This document shows, piece after piece, positions 25,228-39,709 of a DNA stretch of 64,000 nucleotides (position 1 is its first letter; each line of letters starts with the position of its first letter). The translations under genes and the position numbers were made by a program. The notes under the pieces are model-generated. The model had not been told where the DNA came from and ran no database searches. It saw nothing but the letters and a program-made list of their open reading frames with translations. The stretch is from assembly GCA_036245805.1 (NCBI GenBank), contig BTRK01000001.1, positions 39,630,995 through 39,694,994 of the forward strand, given 5' to 3'. The DNA comes from Pristionchus mayeri (Eukaryota > Nematoda > Chromadorea > Rhabditida > Neodiplogasteridae).

Positions 25228-28200
25228 TCACCCACATCCAGGGAACAGATGACACGAATGTAGCTCCCACGTCAATTCAATAACATAAATATGCTTTACT
25301 ATGAGTGAAAATAACGATTTGCCTGCGGATTTACGAGCACTCAAACGACCGAAAAGATTTGTCAACAAAGTGAGTAGAAGCGAGGCTGGTTTCGACTTCA
25401 CCCATATCCCGGGAACGAGTGACACGAATGTAACTCCCACATCTATTCAATAACATAAATATGCTTTACTAGGCGTGAAAATAACGATTTCCCTGCGGAT
25501 TTACGAGCACTCAAACGACCGAAAAGATTTGTCAACAAAGTGAGTAGAAGCGAGGCTGGTTTCGACTTCACCCATATCCCGGGAACGAGTGACACGAATG
25601 TAACTCCCACATCTATTCAATAACATAAATATGCTTTACTAGGCGTGAAAATAACGATTTCCCTGCGGATTTACGAGCACTCAAACGACCGAAAAGATTT
25701 GTCAACAAATTGAGTTGAAGCGAGGCTGTTTTCGACTTCACCCACATCCAGGGAACAGATGACACGAATGTAGCTCCCACGTCAATTCAATAACATAAAT
25801 ATGCTTTACTAGGAGTGAAAATAACGATTTACCTGCGGATTTACGAGCACTCAAACGACCGAAAAGATTTGTCAACAAAGTGAGTAGAAGCGAGGCTGGT
25901 TTCGACTTCACCCATATCCCGGGAACGAGTGACACGAATGTAACTCCCACATCTATTCAATAACATAAATATGCTTTACTAGGCGTGGAAATAACGATTT
26001 CCCTGCGGATTTACGAGCACTCAAACGACCGAAAAGATTTGTCAACAAAGTGAGTAGAAGCGAGGCTGGTTTCGACTTCACCCATATCCCGGGAACGAGT
26101 GACACGAATGTAACTCCCACATCTATTCAATAACATAAATATGCTTTACTAGGCGTGAAAATAACGATTTCCCTGCGGATTTACGAGCACTCAAACGACC
26201 GAAAAGATTTGTCAACAAATTGAGTTGAAGCGAGGCTGTTTTCGACTTCACCCACATCCAGGGAACAGATGACACGAATGTAGCTCCCACGTCAATTCAA
26301 TAACATAAATATGCTTTACTAGGAGTGAAAATAACGATTTACCTGCGGATTTACGAGCACTCAAACGACCGAAAAGATTTGTCAACAAAGTGAGTAGAAG
26401 CGAGGCTGGTTTCGACTTCACCCATATCCCGGGAACGAGTGACACGAATGTAACTCCCACATCTATTCAATAACATAAATATGCTTTACTAGGCGTGAAA
26501 ATAACGATTTCCCTGCGGATTTACGAGCACTCAAACGACCGAAAAGATTTGTCAACAAAGTGAGTAGAAGCGAGGCTGGTTTCGACTTCACCCATATCCC
26601 GGGAACGAGTGACACGAATGTAACTCCCACATCTATTCAATAACATAAATATGCTTTACTAGGCGTGAAAATAACGATTTCCCTGCGGATTTACGAGCAC
26701 TCAAACGACCGAAAAGATTTGTCAACAAATTGAGTTGAAGCGAGGCTGTTTTCGACTTCACCCACATCCAGGGAACAGATGACACGAATGTAGCTCCCAC
26801 GTCAATTCAATAACATAAATATGCTTTACTAGGAGTGAAAATAACGATTTACCTGCGGATTTACGAGCACTCAAACGACCGAAAAGATTTGTCAACAAAG
26901 TGAGTAGAAGCGAGGCTGGTTTCGACTTCACCCATATCCCGGGAACGAGTGACACGAATGTAACTCCCACATCTATTCAATAACATAAATATGCTTTACT
27001 AGGCGTGGAAATAACGATTTCCCTGCGGATTTACGAGCACTCAAACGACCGAAAAGATTTGTCAACAAAGTGAGTAGAAGCGAGGCTGGTTTCGACTTCA
27101 CCCATATCCCGGGAACGAGTGACACGAATGTAACTCCCACATCTATTCAATAACATAAATATGCTTTACTAGGCGTGAAAATAACGATTTCCCTGCGGAT
27201 TTACGAGCACTCAAACGACCGAAAAGATTTGTCAACAAATTGAGTTGAAGCGAGGCTGTTTTCGACTTCACCCACATCCAGGGAACAGATGACACGAATG
27301 TAGCTCCCACGTCAATTCAATAACATAAATATGCTTTACTAGGAGTGAAAATAACGATTTACCTGCGGATTTACGAGCACTCAAACGACCGAAAAGATTT
27401 GTCAACAAAGTGAGTAGAAGCGAGGCTGGTTTCGACTTCACCCATATCCCGGGAACGAGTGACACGAATGTAACTCCCACATCTATTCAATAACATAAAT
27501 ATGCTTTACTAGGCGTGGAAATAACGATTTCCCTGCGGATTTACGAGCACTCAAACGACCGAAAAGATTTGTCAACAAAGTGAGTAGAAGCGAGGCTGGT
27601 TTCGACTTCACCCATATCCCGGGAACGAGTGACACGAATGTAACTCCCACATCTATTCAATAACATAAATATGCTTTACTAGGCGTGAAAATAACGATTT
27701 CCCTGCGGATTTACGAGCACTCAAACGACCGAAAAGATTTGTCAACAAATTGAGTTGAAGCGAGGCTGTTTTCGACTTCACCCACATCCAGGGAACAGAT
27801 GACACGAATGTAGCTCCCACGTCAATTCAATAACATAAATATGCTTTACTAGGAGTGAAAATAACGATTTACCTGCGGATTTACGAGCACTCAAACGACC
27901 GAAAAGATTTGTCAACAAAGTGAGTAGAAGCGAGGCTGGTTTCGACTTCACCCATATCCCGGGAACGAGTGACACGAATGTAACTCCCACATCTATTCAA
28001 TAACATAAATATGCTTTACTAGGCGTGGAAATAACGATTTCCCTGCGGATTTACGAGCACTCAAACGACCGAAAAGATTTGTCAACAAAGTGAGTAGAAG
28101 CGAGGCTGGTTTCGACTTCACCCATATCCCGGGAACGAGTGACACGAATGTAACTCCCACATCTATTCAATAACATAAATATGCTTTACTAGGCGTGAAA

Positions 28201-28797
28201 ATAACGATTTCCCTGCGGATTTACGAGCACTCAAACGACCGAAAAGATTTGTCAACAAATTGAGTTGAAGCGAGGCTGTTTTCGACTTCACCCACATCCA
28301 GGGAACAGATGACACGAATGTAGCTCCCACGTCAATTCAATAACATAAATATGCTTTACTAGGAGTGAAAATAACGATTTACCTGCGGATTTACGAGCAC
28401 TCAAACGACCGAAAAGATTTGTCAACAAAGTGAGTAGAAGCGAGGCTGGTTTCGACTTCACCCATATCCCGGGAACGAGTGACACGAATGTAACTCCCAC
28501 ATCTATTCAATAACATAAATATGCTTTACTAGGCGTGAAAATAACGATTTCCCTGCGGATTAACGAGCACTCAAACGACCGAAAAGATTTGTCAACAAAT
28601 TGAGTTGAAGCGAGGCCGTTTTCGACTTCACCCATATCCCGGGAACGAGTGACACGAATGTAACTCCCACATCTATTCAATAACATAAATATGCTTTACT
28701 AGGCGTGGAAATAACGATTTCCCTGCGGATTTACGAGCACTCAAACGACCGAAAAGATTCGTCAACAAAGTGAGTAGAAGCGAGGCTGGTTTCGACT
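25228..28797 (-). repeat. 510-bp (3-monomer) HOR, seven copies
   Basis: Copies start at 25228, 25738, 26248, 26758, 27268, 27778 and 28288. Each contains one CACCCACATCCAGGGAACAG unit followed by two CACCCATATCCCGGGAACG units with GCTGGTTTCGAC. The copies are almost identical; a recurring difference is GGCGTGGAAATA against GGCGTGAAAATA. All monomers are 170 bp, so the period is exactly 510. The first copy differs slightly (ACTATGAGTG, GATTTGCC). Confidence 0.92.
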
Positions 28798-29647
28798 TCA
28801 CCCATATCCCGGGAACGAGTGACACGAATGTAACTCCCACATCAATTCAATAACAGAAATATGCTTTACTAGGAGTGAAAATAACGATTTCCCTGCGGAT
28901 TTACGAGCACTCACACGACCGAAAAGATTTGTCAACAAATTGAGTAGAAGCGAGGCTGTTTTCGACTTCACCCACATCCAGGGAACAGATGACACGAATG
29001 TAGCTCCCACATCTATTCAATAACATAAATATGCTTTACTAGGCGTGAAAATAACGATTTCCCTGCGGATTTACGAGCACTCAAACGACCGAAAAGATTT
29101 GTCAACAAAGTGAGTAGAAGCGAGGCTGGTTTCGACTTCACCCATATCCCGGAAACGAGTGACACGAATGTAACTCCCACATCTATTCAATAACATAAAT
29201 ATGCTTTACTAGGCGTGAAAATAACGATCTCCCTGCGGATTTACGAGCACTCAAACGACCGAAAAGATTTGTCAACAAATTGAGTAGAAGCGAGGCTGTT
29301 TTCGACTTCACCCACATCCAGGGAACGAGTAACACGAATGTAGCTCCCACATCAATTCAATAACAGAAATATGCTTTACTAGGCGTGAAAATAACGATTT
29401 CCCTGCGGATTTACGAGCACTCAAACGACCGAAAAGATTTGTCAACAAAGTGAGTAGAAGCGAGGCTGGTTTCGACTTCACCCATATCCCGGAAACGAGT
29501 GACACGAATGTAACTCCCACATCTATTCAATAACATAAATATGCTTTACTAGGCGTGAAAATAACGATCTCCCTGCGGATTTACGAGCACTCAAACGACC
29601 GAAAAGATTTGTCAACAAATTGAGTAGAAGCGAGGCTGTTTTCGACT

Positions 29648-32600
29648 TCACCCACATCCAGGGAACGAGTAACACGAATGTAGCTCCCACATCAATTCAA
29701 TAACAGAAATATGCTTTATTAGGAGTGAAAATAACGATTTCCCTGCGGATTTACGAGCACTCAAACGACCGAAAAGATTTGTCAACAAATTGAGTAGAAG
29801 CGAGGCTGTTTTCGACTTCACCCACATCCAGGGAACAGATGACACGAATGTAGCTCCCACGTCAATTCAATAACATAAATATGCTTTACTAGGAGTGAAA
29901 ATAACGATTTACCTGCGGATTTACGAGCACTCAAACGACCGAAAAGATTTGTCAACAAAGTGAGTAGAAGCGAGGCTGGTTTCGACTTCACCCATATCCC
30001 GGAAACGAGTGACACGAATGTAACTCCCACATCTATTCAATAACATAAATATGCTTTACTAGGCGTGAAAATAACGATCTCCCTGCGGATTTACGAGCAC
30101 TCAAACGACCGAAATATTTGTCAACAAAGTGAGTAGAAGCGAGGCTGTTTTCGACTTCACCTATATCCAGGGAACGAGTGACACGAATGTAACTCCCACA
30201 TCTATTCAATAACATAAATATGCTTTACTAGGAGTGAAAATAACGATTTCCCTGCGGATTTACGAGCACTCAAACGACCGAAAAGATTTGTCAACAAATT
30301 GAGTAGAAGCGAGGCTGTTTTCGACTTCACCCACATCCAGGGAACAGATGAAACGAATGTAGCTCCCACGTCAATTCAATAACATAAATATGCTTTACTA
30401 TGAGTGAAAATAACGATTTACCTGCGGATTTACGAGCACTCAAACGACCGAAAAGATTTGTCAACAAAGTGAGTAGAAGCGAGGCTGGTTTCGACTTCAC
30501 CCATATCCCGGGAACGAGTGACACGAATGTAACTCCCACATCTATTCAATAACATAAATATGCTTTACTAGGCGTGAAAATAACGATTTCCCTGCGGATT
30601 TACGAGCACTCAAATGACCGAAATATTTGTCAACAAAGTGAGTAGAAGCGAGGCTGTTTTCGACTTAACCCATATCCCGGGAACGAGTGACACGAATGTA
30701 ACTTCCACATCTATTCAATAACATAAATATGCTTTACTAGGCGTGAAAATAACGATCTCCCTGCGGATTTACGAGCACTCAAACGACCGAAAAGATTTGT
30801 CAACAAATTGAGTAGAAGCGAGGCTGTTTTCGACTTCACCCACATCCAGGGAACGAGTAACACGAATGTAGCTCCCACATCAATTCAATAACAGAAATAT
30901 GCTTTATTAGGAGTGAAAATAACGATTTCCCTGCGGATTTACGAGCACTCAAACGACCGAAAAGATTTGTCAACAAATTGAGTAGAAGCGAGGCTGTTTT
31001 CGACTTCACCCACATCCAGGGAACAGATGACACGAATGTAGCTCCCACGTCAATTCAATAACATAAATATGCTTTACTAGGAGTGAAAATAACGATTTAC
31101 CTGCGGATTTACGAGCACTCAAACGACCGAAAAGATTTGTCAACAAAGTGAGTAGAAGCGAGGCTGGTTTCGACTTCACCCATATCCCGGAAACGAGTGA
31201 CACGAATGTAACTCCCACATCTATTCAATAACATAAATATGCTTTACTAGGCGTGAAAATAACGATCTCCCTGCGGATTTACGAGCACTCAAACGACCGA
31301 AATATTTGTCAACAAAGTGAGTAGAAGCGAGGCTGTTTTCGACTTCACCTATATCCAGGGAACGAGTGACACGAATGTAACTCCCACATCTATTCAATAA
31401 CATAAATATGCTTTACTAGGAGTGAAAATAACGATTTCCCTGCGGATTTACGAGCACTCAAACGATCGAAAAGATTTGTCAACAAATTGAGTAGAAGCGA
31501 GGCTGTTTTCGACTTCACCCACATCCAGGGAACAGATGAAACGAATGTAGCTCCCACGTCAATTCAATAACATAAATATGCTTTACTATGAGTGAAAATA
31601 ACGATTTACCTGCGGATTTACGAGCACTCAAACGACCGAAAAGATTTGTCAACAAAGTGAGTAGAAGCGAGGCTGGTTTCGACTTCACCCATATCCCGGG
31701 AACGAGTGACACGAATGTAACTCCCACATCTATTCAATAACATAAATATGCTTTACTAGGCGTGAAAATAACGATTTCCCTGCGGATTTACGAGCACTCA
31801 AATGACCGAAATATTTGTCAACAAAGTGAGTAGAAGCGAGGCTGTTTTCGACTTAACCCATATCCCGGGAACGAGTGACACGAATGTAACTTCCACATCT
31901 ATTCAATAACATAAATATGCTTTACTAGGAGTGAAAATAACGATTTCCCTGCGGATTTACGAGCACTCAAACGACCGAAATATTTGTCAACAAAGTGAGT
32001 AGAAGCGAGGCTGTTTTCGACTTCACCTATATCCAGGGAACGAGTGACACGAATGTAACTCCCACATCTATTCAATAACATAAATATGCTTTACTAGGAG
32101 TGAAAATAACGATTTCCCTGCGGATTTACGAGCACTCAAACGACCGAAAAGATTTGTCAACAAATTGAGTAGAAGCGAGGCTGTTTTCGACTTCACCCAC
32201 ATCCAGGGAACAGATGAAACGAATGTAGCTCCCACGTCAATTCAATAACATAAATATGCTTTACTATGAGTGAAAATAACGATTTACCTGCGGATTTACG
32301 AGCACTCAAACGACCGAAAAGATTTGTCAACAAAGTGAGTAGAAGCGAGGCTGGTTTCGACTTCACCCATATCCCGGGAACGAGTGACACGAATGTAACT
32401 CCCACATCTATTCAATAACATAAATATGCTTTACTAGGCGTGAAAATAACGATTTCCCTGCGGATTTACGAGCACTCAAATGACCGAAATATTTGTCAAC
32501 AAAGTGAGTAGAAGCGAGGCTGTTTTCGACTTAACCCATATCCCGGGAACGAGTGACACGAATGTAACTTCCACATCTATTCAATAACATAAATATGCTT

Positions 32601-34455
32601 TACTAGGCGTGAAAATAACGATCTCCCTGCGGATTTACGAGCACTCAAACGACCGAAAAGATTTGTCAACAAATTGAGTAGAAGCGAGGCTGTTTTCGAC
32701 TTCACCCACATCCAGGGAACGAGTAACACGAATGTAGCTCCCACATCAATTCAATAACAGAAATATGCTTTATTAGGAGTGAAAATAACGATTTCCCTGC
32801 GGATTTACGAGCACTCAAACGACCGAAAAGATTTGTCAACAAATTGAGTAGAAGCGAGGCTGTTTTCGACTTCACCCACATCCAGGGAACAGATGACACG
32901 AATGTAGCTCCCACGTCAATTCAATAACATAAATATGCTTTACTAGGAGTGAAAATAACGATTTACCTGCGGATTTACGAGCACTCAAACGACCGAAAAG
33001 ATTTGTCAACAAAGTGAGTAGAAGCGAGGCTGGTTTCGACTTCACCCATATCCCGGAAACGAGTGACACGAATGTAACTCCCACATCTATTCAATAACAT
33101 AAATATGCTTTACTAGGCGTGAAAATAACGATCTCCCTGCGGATTTACGAGCACTCAAACGACCGAAATATTTGTCAACAAAGTGAGTAGAAGCGAGGCT
33201 GTTTTCGACTTCACCTATATCCAGGGAACGAGTGACACGAATGTAACTCCCACATCTATTCAATAACATAAATATGCTTTACTAGGAGTGAAAATAACGA
33301 TTTCCCTGCGGATTTACGAGCACTCAAACGACCGAAAAGATTTGTCAACAAATTGAGTAGAAGCGAGGCTGTTTTCGACTTCACCCACATCCAGGGAACA
33401 GATGAAACGAATGTAGCTCCCACGTCAATTCAATAACATAAATATGCTTTACTATGAGTGAAAATAACGATTTACCTGCGGATTTACGAGCACTCAAACG
33501 ACCGAAAAGATTTGTCAACAAAGTGAGTAGAAGCGAGGCTGGTTTCGACTTCACCCATATCCCGGGAACGAGTGACACGAATGTAACTCCCACATCTATT
33601 CAATAACATAAATATGCTTTACTAGGCGTGAAAATAACGATTTCCCTGCGGATTTACGAGCACTCAAATGACCGAAATATTTGTCAACAAAGTGAGTAGA
33701 AGCGAGGCTGTTTTCGACTTAACCCATATCCCGGGAACGAGTGACACGAATGTAACTTCCACATCTATTCAATAACATAAATATGCTTTACTAGGAGTGA
33801 AAATAACGATTTCCCTGCGGATTTACGAGCACTCAAACGACCGAAATATTTGTCAACAAAGTGAGTAGAAGCGAGGCTGTTTTCGACTTCACCCATATCC
33901 AGGGAACGAGTGACACGAATGTAACTCCCACATCTATTCAATAACATAAATATGCTTTACTAGGAGTGAAAATAACGATTTCCCTGCGGATTTACGAGCA
34001 CTCAAACGACCGAAATATTTGTCAACAAAGTGAGTAGAAGCGAGGCTGTTTTCGACTTAACCCATATCCCGGGAACGAGTGACACGAATGTAACTTCCAC
34101 ATCTATTCAATAACATAAATATGCTTTACTAGGAGTGAAAATAACGATTTACCTGCGGATTTACGAGCACTCAAACGACCGAAAAGATTTGTCAACAAAG
34201 TGAGTAGAAGCGAGGCTGGTTTCGACTTCACCCATATCCCGGGAACGAGTGACACGAATGTAACTCCCACATCTATTCAATAACATAAATATGCTTTACT
34301 AGGCGTGAAAATAACGATTTCCCTGCGGATTTACGAGCACTCAAACGACCGAAATATTTGTCAACAAAGTGAGTAGAAGCGAGGCTGTTTTCGACTTCAC
34401 CCATATCCAGGGAACGAGTGACATGAATGTAACTCCCACATCTATTCAATAACAT
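29648..34455 (-). repeat. Nested 1,188-bp and 1,866-bp HORs
   Basis: The unit with GGGAACGAGTAACACGAATG and CTTTATTAGGAG starts at 29648, 30836 and 32702, giving spacings of 1188 and 1866 bp. Inside the second block a 678-bp segment is itself doubled (31515 and 32193, the ACAGATGAAACG unit), and 1188 plus 678 equals 1866. Shared private variants include CACCTATATCCAGGG, TCAAATGACCG and GATCTCCCTGCGG. Confidence 0.87.
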
Positions 34456-37400
34456 AAATATGCTTTACTAGGCGTGAAAATAACGATCTCCCTGCGGATT
34501 TACGAGCACTCAAACGACCGAAATATTTGTCAACAAAGTGAGTAGAAGCGAGGCTGTTTTCGACTTCACCTATATCCAGGGAACGAGTGACACGAATGTA
34601 ACTCCCACATCTATTCAATAACATAAATATGCTTTACTAGGAGTGAAAATAACGATTTCCCTGCGGATTTACGAGCACTCAAACGACCGAAATATTTGTC
34701 AACAAATTGAGTAGAAGCGAGGCTGTTTTCGACTTCACCCATATCCCGGGAACGAGTGACACTAATGTAGCTCCCACGTCAATTCAATAACATAAATATG
34801 CTTTACTATGAGTGAAAATAACGATTTACCTGCGGATTTACGAGCACTCAAACGACCGAAAAGATTTGTCAACAAAGTGAGTAGAAGCGAGGCTGGTTTC
34901 GACTTCACCCATATCCCGGGAACGAGTGACACGAATGTAACTCCCACATCTATTCAATAACATAAATATGCTTTACTAGGCGTGAAAATAACGATTTCCC
35001 TGCGGATTTACGAGCACTCAAATGACCGAAATATTTGTCAACAAAGTGAGTAGAAGCGAGGCTGTTTTCGACTTAACCCATATCCCGGGAACGAGTGACA
35101 CGAATGTAACTTCCACATCTATTCAATAACATAAATATGCTTTACTAGGAGTGAAAATAACGATTTCCCTGCGGATTTACGAGCACTCAAACGACCGAAA
35201 TATTTGTCAACAAAGTGAGTAGAAGCGAGGCTGTTTTCGACTTCACCCATATCCAGGGAACGAGTGACACGAATGTAACTCCCACATCTATTCAATAACA
35301 TAAATATGCTTTACTAGGAGTGAAAATAACGATTTCCCTGCGGATTTACGAGCACTCAAACGACCGAAAAGATTTGTCAACAAATTGAGTAGAAGCGAGG
35401 CTGTTTTCGACTTCACCCATATCCCGGGAACGAGTGACACTAATGTAGCTCCCACATCAATTCAATAACAGAAATATGCTTTACTAGGAGTGAAAATAAC
35501 GATTTCCCTGCGGATTTACGAGCACTCAAACGACCGAAAAGATTTGTCAACAAATTGAGTAGAAGCGAGGCTGTTTTCGACTTCACCCACATCCAGGGAA
35601 CAGATGGCACGAATGTAGCTCCCACGTCAATTCAATAACATAAATATGCTTTACTAGGAGTGAAAATAACGATTTACCTGCGGATTTACGAGCACTCAAA
35701 CGACCGAAAAGATTTGTCAACAAAGTGAGTAGAAGCGAGGCTGGTTTCGACTTCACCCATATCCCGGGAACGAGTGACACGAATGTAACTCCCACATCTA
35801 TTCAATAACATAAATATGCTTTACTAGGCGTGAAAATAACGATTTCCCTGCGGATTTACGAGCACTCAAACGACCGAAATATTTGTCAACAAAGTGAGTA
35901 GAAGCGAGGCTGTTTTCGACTTCACCCATATCCAGGGAACGAGTGACATGAATGTAACTCCCACATCTATTCAATAACATAAATATGCTTTACTAGGCGT
36001 GAAAATAACGATCTCCCTGCGGATTTACGAGCACTCAAACGACCGAAATATTTGTCAACAAAGTGAGTAGAAGCGAGGCTGTTTTCGACTTCACCTATAT
36101 CCAGGGAACGAGTGACACGAATGTAACTCCCACATCTATTCAATAACATAAATATGCTTTACTAGGAGTGAAAATAACGATTTCCCTGCGGATTTACGAG
36201 CACTCAAACGACCGAAAAGATTTGTCAACAAATTGAGTAGAAGCGAGGCTGTTTTCGACTTCACCCACATCCAGGGAACAGATGAAACGAATGTAGCTCC
36301 CACGTCAATTCAATAACATAAATATGCTTTACTATGAGTGAAAATAACGATTTACCTGCGGATTTACGAGCACTCAAACGACCGAAAAGATTTGTCAACA
36401 AAGTGAGTAGAAGCGAGGCTGGTTTCGACTTCACCCATATCCCGGGAACGAGTGACACGAATGTAACTCCCACATCTATTCAATAACATAAATATGCTTT
36501 ACTAGGCGTGAAAATAACGATTTCCCTGCGGATTTACGAGCACTCAAATGACCGAAATATTTGTCAACAAAGTGAGTAGAAGCGAGGCTGTTTTCGACTT
36601 AACCCATATCCCGGGAACGAGTGACACGAATGTAACTTCCACATCTATTCAATAACATAAATATGCTTTACTAGGAGTGAAAATAACGATTTCCCTGCGG
36701 ATTTACGAGCACTCAAACGACCGAAATATTTGTCAACAAAGTGAGTAGAAGCGAGGCTGTTTTCGACTTCACCCATATCCAGGGAACGAGTGACACGAAT
36801 GTAACTCCCACATCTATTCAATAACATAAATATGCTTTACTAGGAGTGAAAATAACGATTTCCCTGCGGATTTACGAGCACTCAAACGACCGAAAAGATT
36901 TGTCAACAAATTGAGTAGAAGCGAGGCTGTTTTCGACTTCACCCATATCCCGGGAACGAGTGACACTAATGTAGCTCCCACATCAATTCAATAACAGAAA
37001 TATGCTTTACTAGGAGTGAAAATAACGATTTCCCTGCGGATTTACGAGCACTCAAACGACCGAAAAGATTTGTCAACAAATTGAGTAGAAGCGAGGCTGT
37101 TTTCGACTTCACCCACATCCAGGGAACAGATGACACGAATGTAGCTCCCACGTCAATTCAATAACATAAATATGCTTTACTAGGAGTGAAAATAACGATT
37201 TACCTGCGGATTTACGAGCACTCAAACGACCGAAAAGATTTGTCAACAAAGTGAGTAGAAGCGAGGCTGGTTTCGACTTCACCCATATCCCGGGAACGAG
37301 TGACACGAATGTAACTCCCACATCTATTCAATAACATAAATATGCTTTACTAGGCGTGAAAATAACGATTTCCCTGCGGATTTACGAGCACTCAAACGAC

Positions 37401-39709
37401 CGAAATATTTGTCAACAAAGTGAGTAGAAGCGAGGCTGTTTTCGACTTCACCCATATCCAGGGAACGAGTGACATGAATGTAACTCCCACATCTATTCAA
37501 TAACATAAATATGCTTTACTAGGCGTGAAAATAACGATCTCCCTGCGGATTTACGAGCACTCAAACGACCGAAATATTTGTCAACAAAGTGAGTAGAAGC
37601 GAGGCTGTTTTCGACTTAACCCATATCCCGGGAACGAGTGACACGAATGTAACTTCCACATCTATTCAATAACATAAATATGCTTTACTAGGAGTGAAAA
37701 TAACGATTTCCCTGCGGATTTACGAGCACTCAAACGACCGAAATATTTGTCAACAAATTGAGTAGAAGCGAGGCTGTTTTCGACTTCACCCATATCCCGG
37801 GAACGAGTGACACTAATGTAGCTCCCACATCAATTCAATAACAGAAATATGCTTTACTAGGAGTGAAAATAACGATTTCCCTGCGGATTTACGAGCACTC
37901 AAACGACCGAAAAGATTTGTCAACAAATTGAGTAGAAGCGAGGCTGTTTTCGACTTCACCCATATCCAGGGAACGAGTGACACGAACTTAACTCCCACAT
38001 CAATTCAATAACAGAAATATGCTTTACTAGGAGTGAAAATAACGATTTCCCTGCGGATTTACGAGCACTCAAACGACCGAAATATTTGTCAACAAAGTGA
38101 GGAGAAGCGAGGCTGTTTTCGACTTCACCCATATCCAGGGAACGAGTGACACGAATGTAACTCCCACATCTATTCAATAACATAAATATGCTTTACTAGG
38201 AGTGAAAATAACGATTCCCCTGCGGATTTACGAGCACTCAAACGACCGAAAATATTTGTCAACAAAGTGAGTAGAAGCGAGGCTGTTTTTGACTTAACCC
38301 ATATCCCGGGAACGAGTGACACGAATGTAGCTTCCACATCTATTCAATAACATAAATATGCTTTACTAGGAGTGAAAATAACGATTTCCCTGCGGATTTA
38401 CGAGCACTCAAACGACCGAAAAGATTTGTCAACAAATTGAGTAGAAGCGAGGCTGTTTTCGACTTCACCCATATCCCGGGAACGAGTGACACTAATGTAG
38501 CTCCCACATCAATTCAATAACAGAAATATGCTTTACTAGGAGTGAAAATAACGATTTCCCTGCGGATTTACGAGCACTCAAACGACCGAAAAGATTTGTC
38601 AACAAATTGAGTAGAAGCGAGGCTGTTTTCGACTTCACCCACATCCAGGGAACAGATGACACGAATGTAGCTCCCACGTCAATTCAATAACATAAATATG
38701 CTTTACTAGGAGTGAAAATAACGATTTACCTGCGGATTTACGAGCACTCAAACGACCGAAAAGATTTGTCAACAAAGTGAGTAGAAGCGAGGCTGGTTTC
38801 GACTTCACCCATATCCCGGGAACGAGTGACACGAATGTAACTCCCACATCTATTCAATAACATAAATATGCTTTACTAGGCGTGAAAATAACGATTTCCC
38901 TGCGGATTTACGAGCACTCAAACGACCGAAATATTTGTCAACAAAGTGAGTAGAAGCGAGGCTGTTTTCGACTTCACCCATATCCAGGGAACGAGTGACA
39001 TGAATGTAACTCCCACATCTATTCAATAACATAAATATGCTTTACTAGGCGTGAAAATAACGATCTCCCTGCGGATTTACGAGCACTCAAACGACCGAAA
39101 TATTTGTCAACAAAGTGAGTAGAAGCGAGGCTGTTTTCGACTTAACCCATATCCCGGGAACGAGTGACACGAATGTAACTTCCACATCTATTCAATAACA
39201 TAAATATGCTTTACTAGGAGTGAAAATAACGATTTCCCTGCGGATTTACGAGCACTCAAACGACCGAAATATTTGTCAACAAATTGAGTAGAAGCGAGGC
39301 TGTTTTCGACTTCACCCATATCCCGGGAACGAGTGACACTAATGTAGCTCCCACATCAATTCAATAACAGAAATATGCTTTACTAGGAGTGAAAATAACG
39401 ATTTCCCTGCGGATTTACGAGCACTCAAACGACCGAAAAGATTTGTCAACAAATTGAGTAGAAGCGAGGCTGTTTTCGACTTCACCCATATCCAGGGAAC
39501 GAGTGACACGAACTTAACTCCCACATCAATTCAATAACAGAAATATGCTTTACTAGGAGTGAAAATAACGATTTCCCTGCGGATTTACGAGCACTCAAAC
39601 GACCGAAATATTTGTCAACAAAGTGAGTAGAAGCGAGGCTGTTTTCGACTTCACCCATATCCAGGGAACGAGTGACATGAATGTAACTCCCACATCTATT
39701 CAATAACAT
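34130..39709 (-). repeat. 1,526-bp (9-monomer) HOR, about 3.7 copies
   Basis: The variant GATTTACCTG occurs at 34146, 35671, 37197 and 38723, spacing 1525, 1526 and 1526 bases. Nine monomers with four of the 169-bp class give 1526. GAGTGACATGAATG and GAGTGACACTAATG markers repeat with the same spacing. The GACACGAACTTAACTCC variant appears only in the last two copies (near 37,978 and 39,504). Confidence 0.87.
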
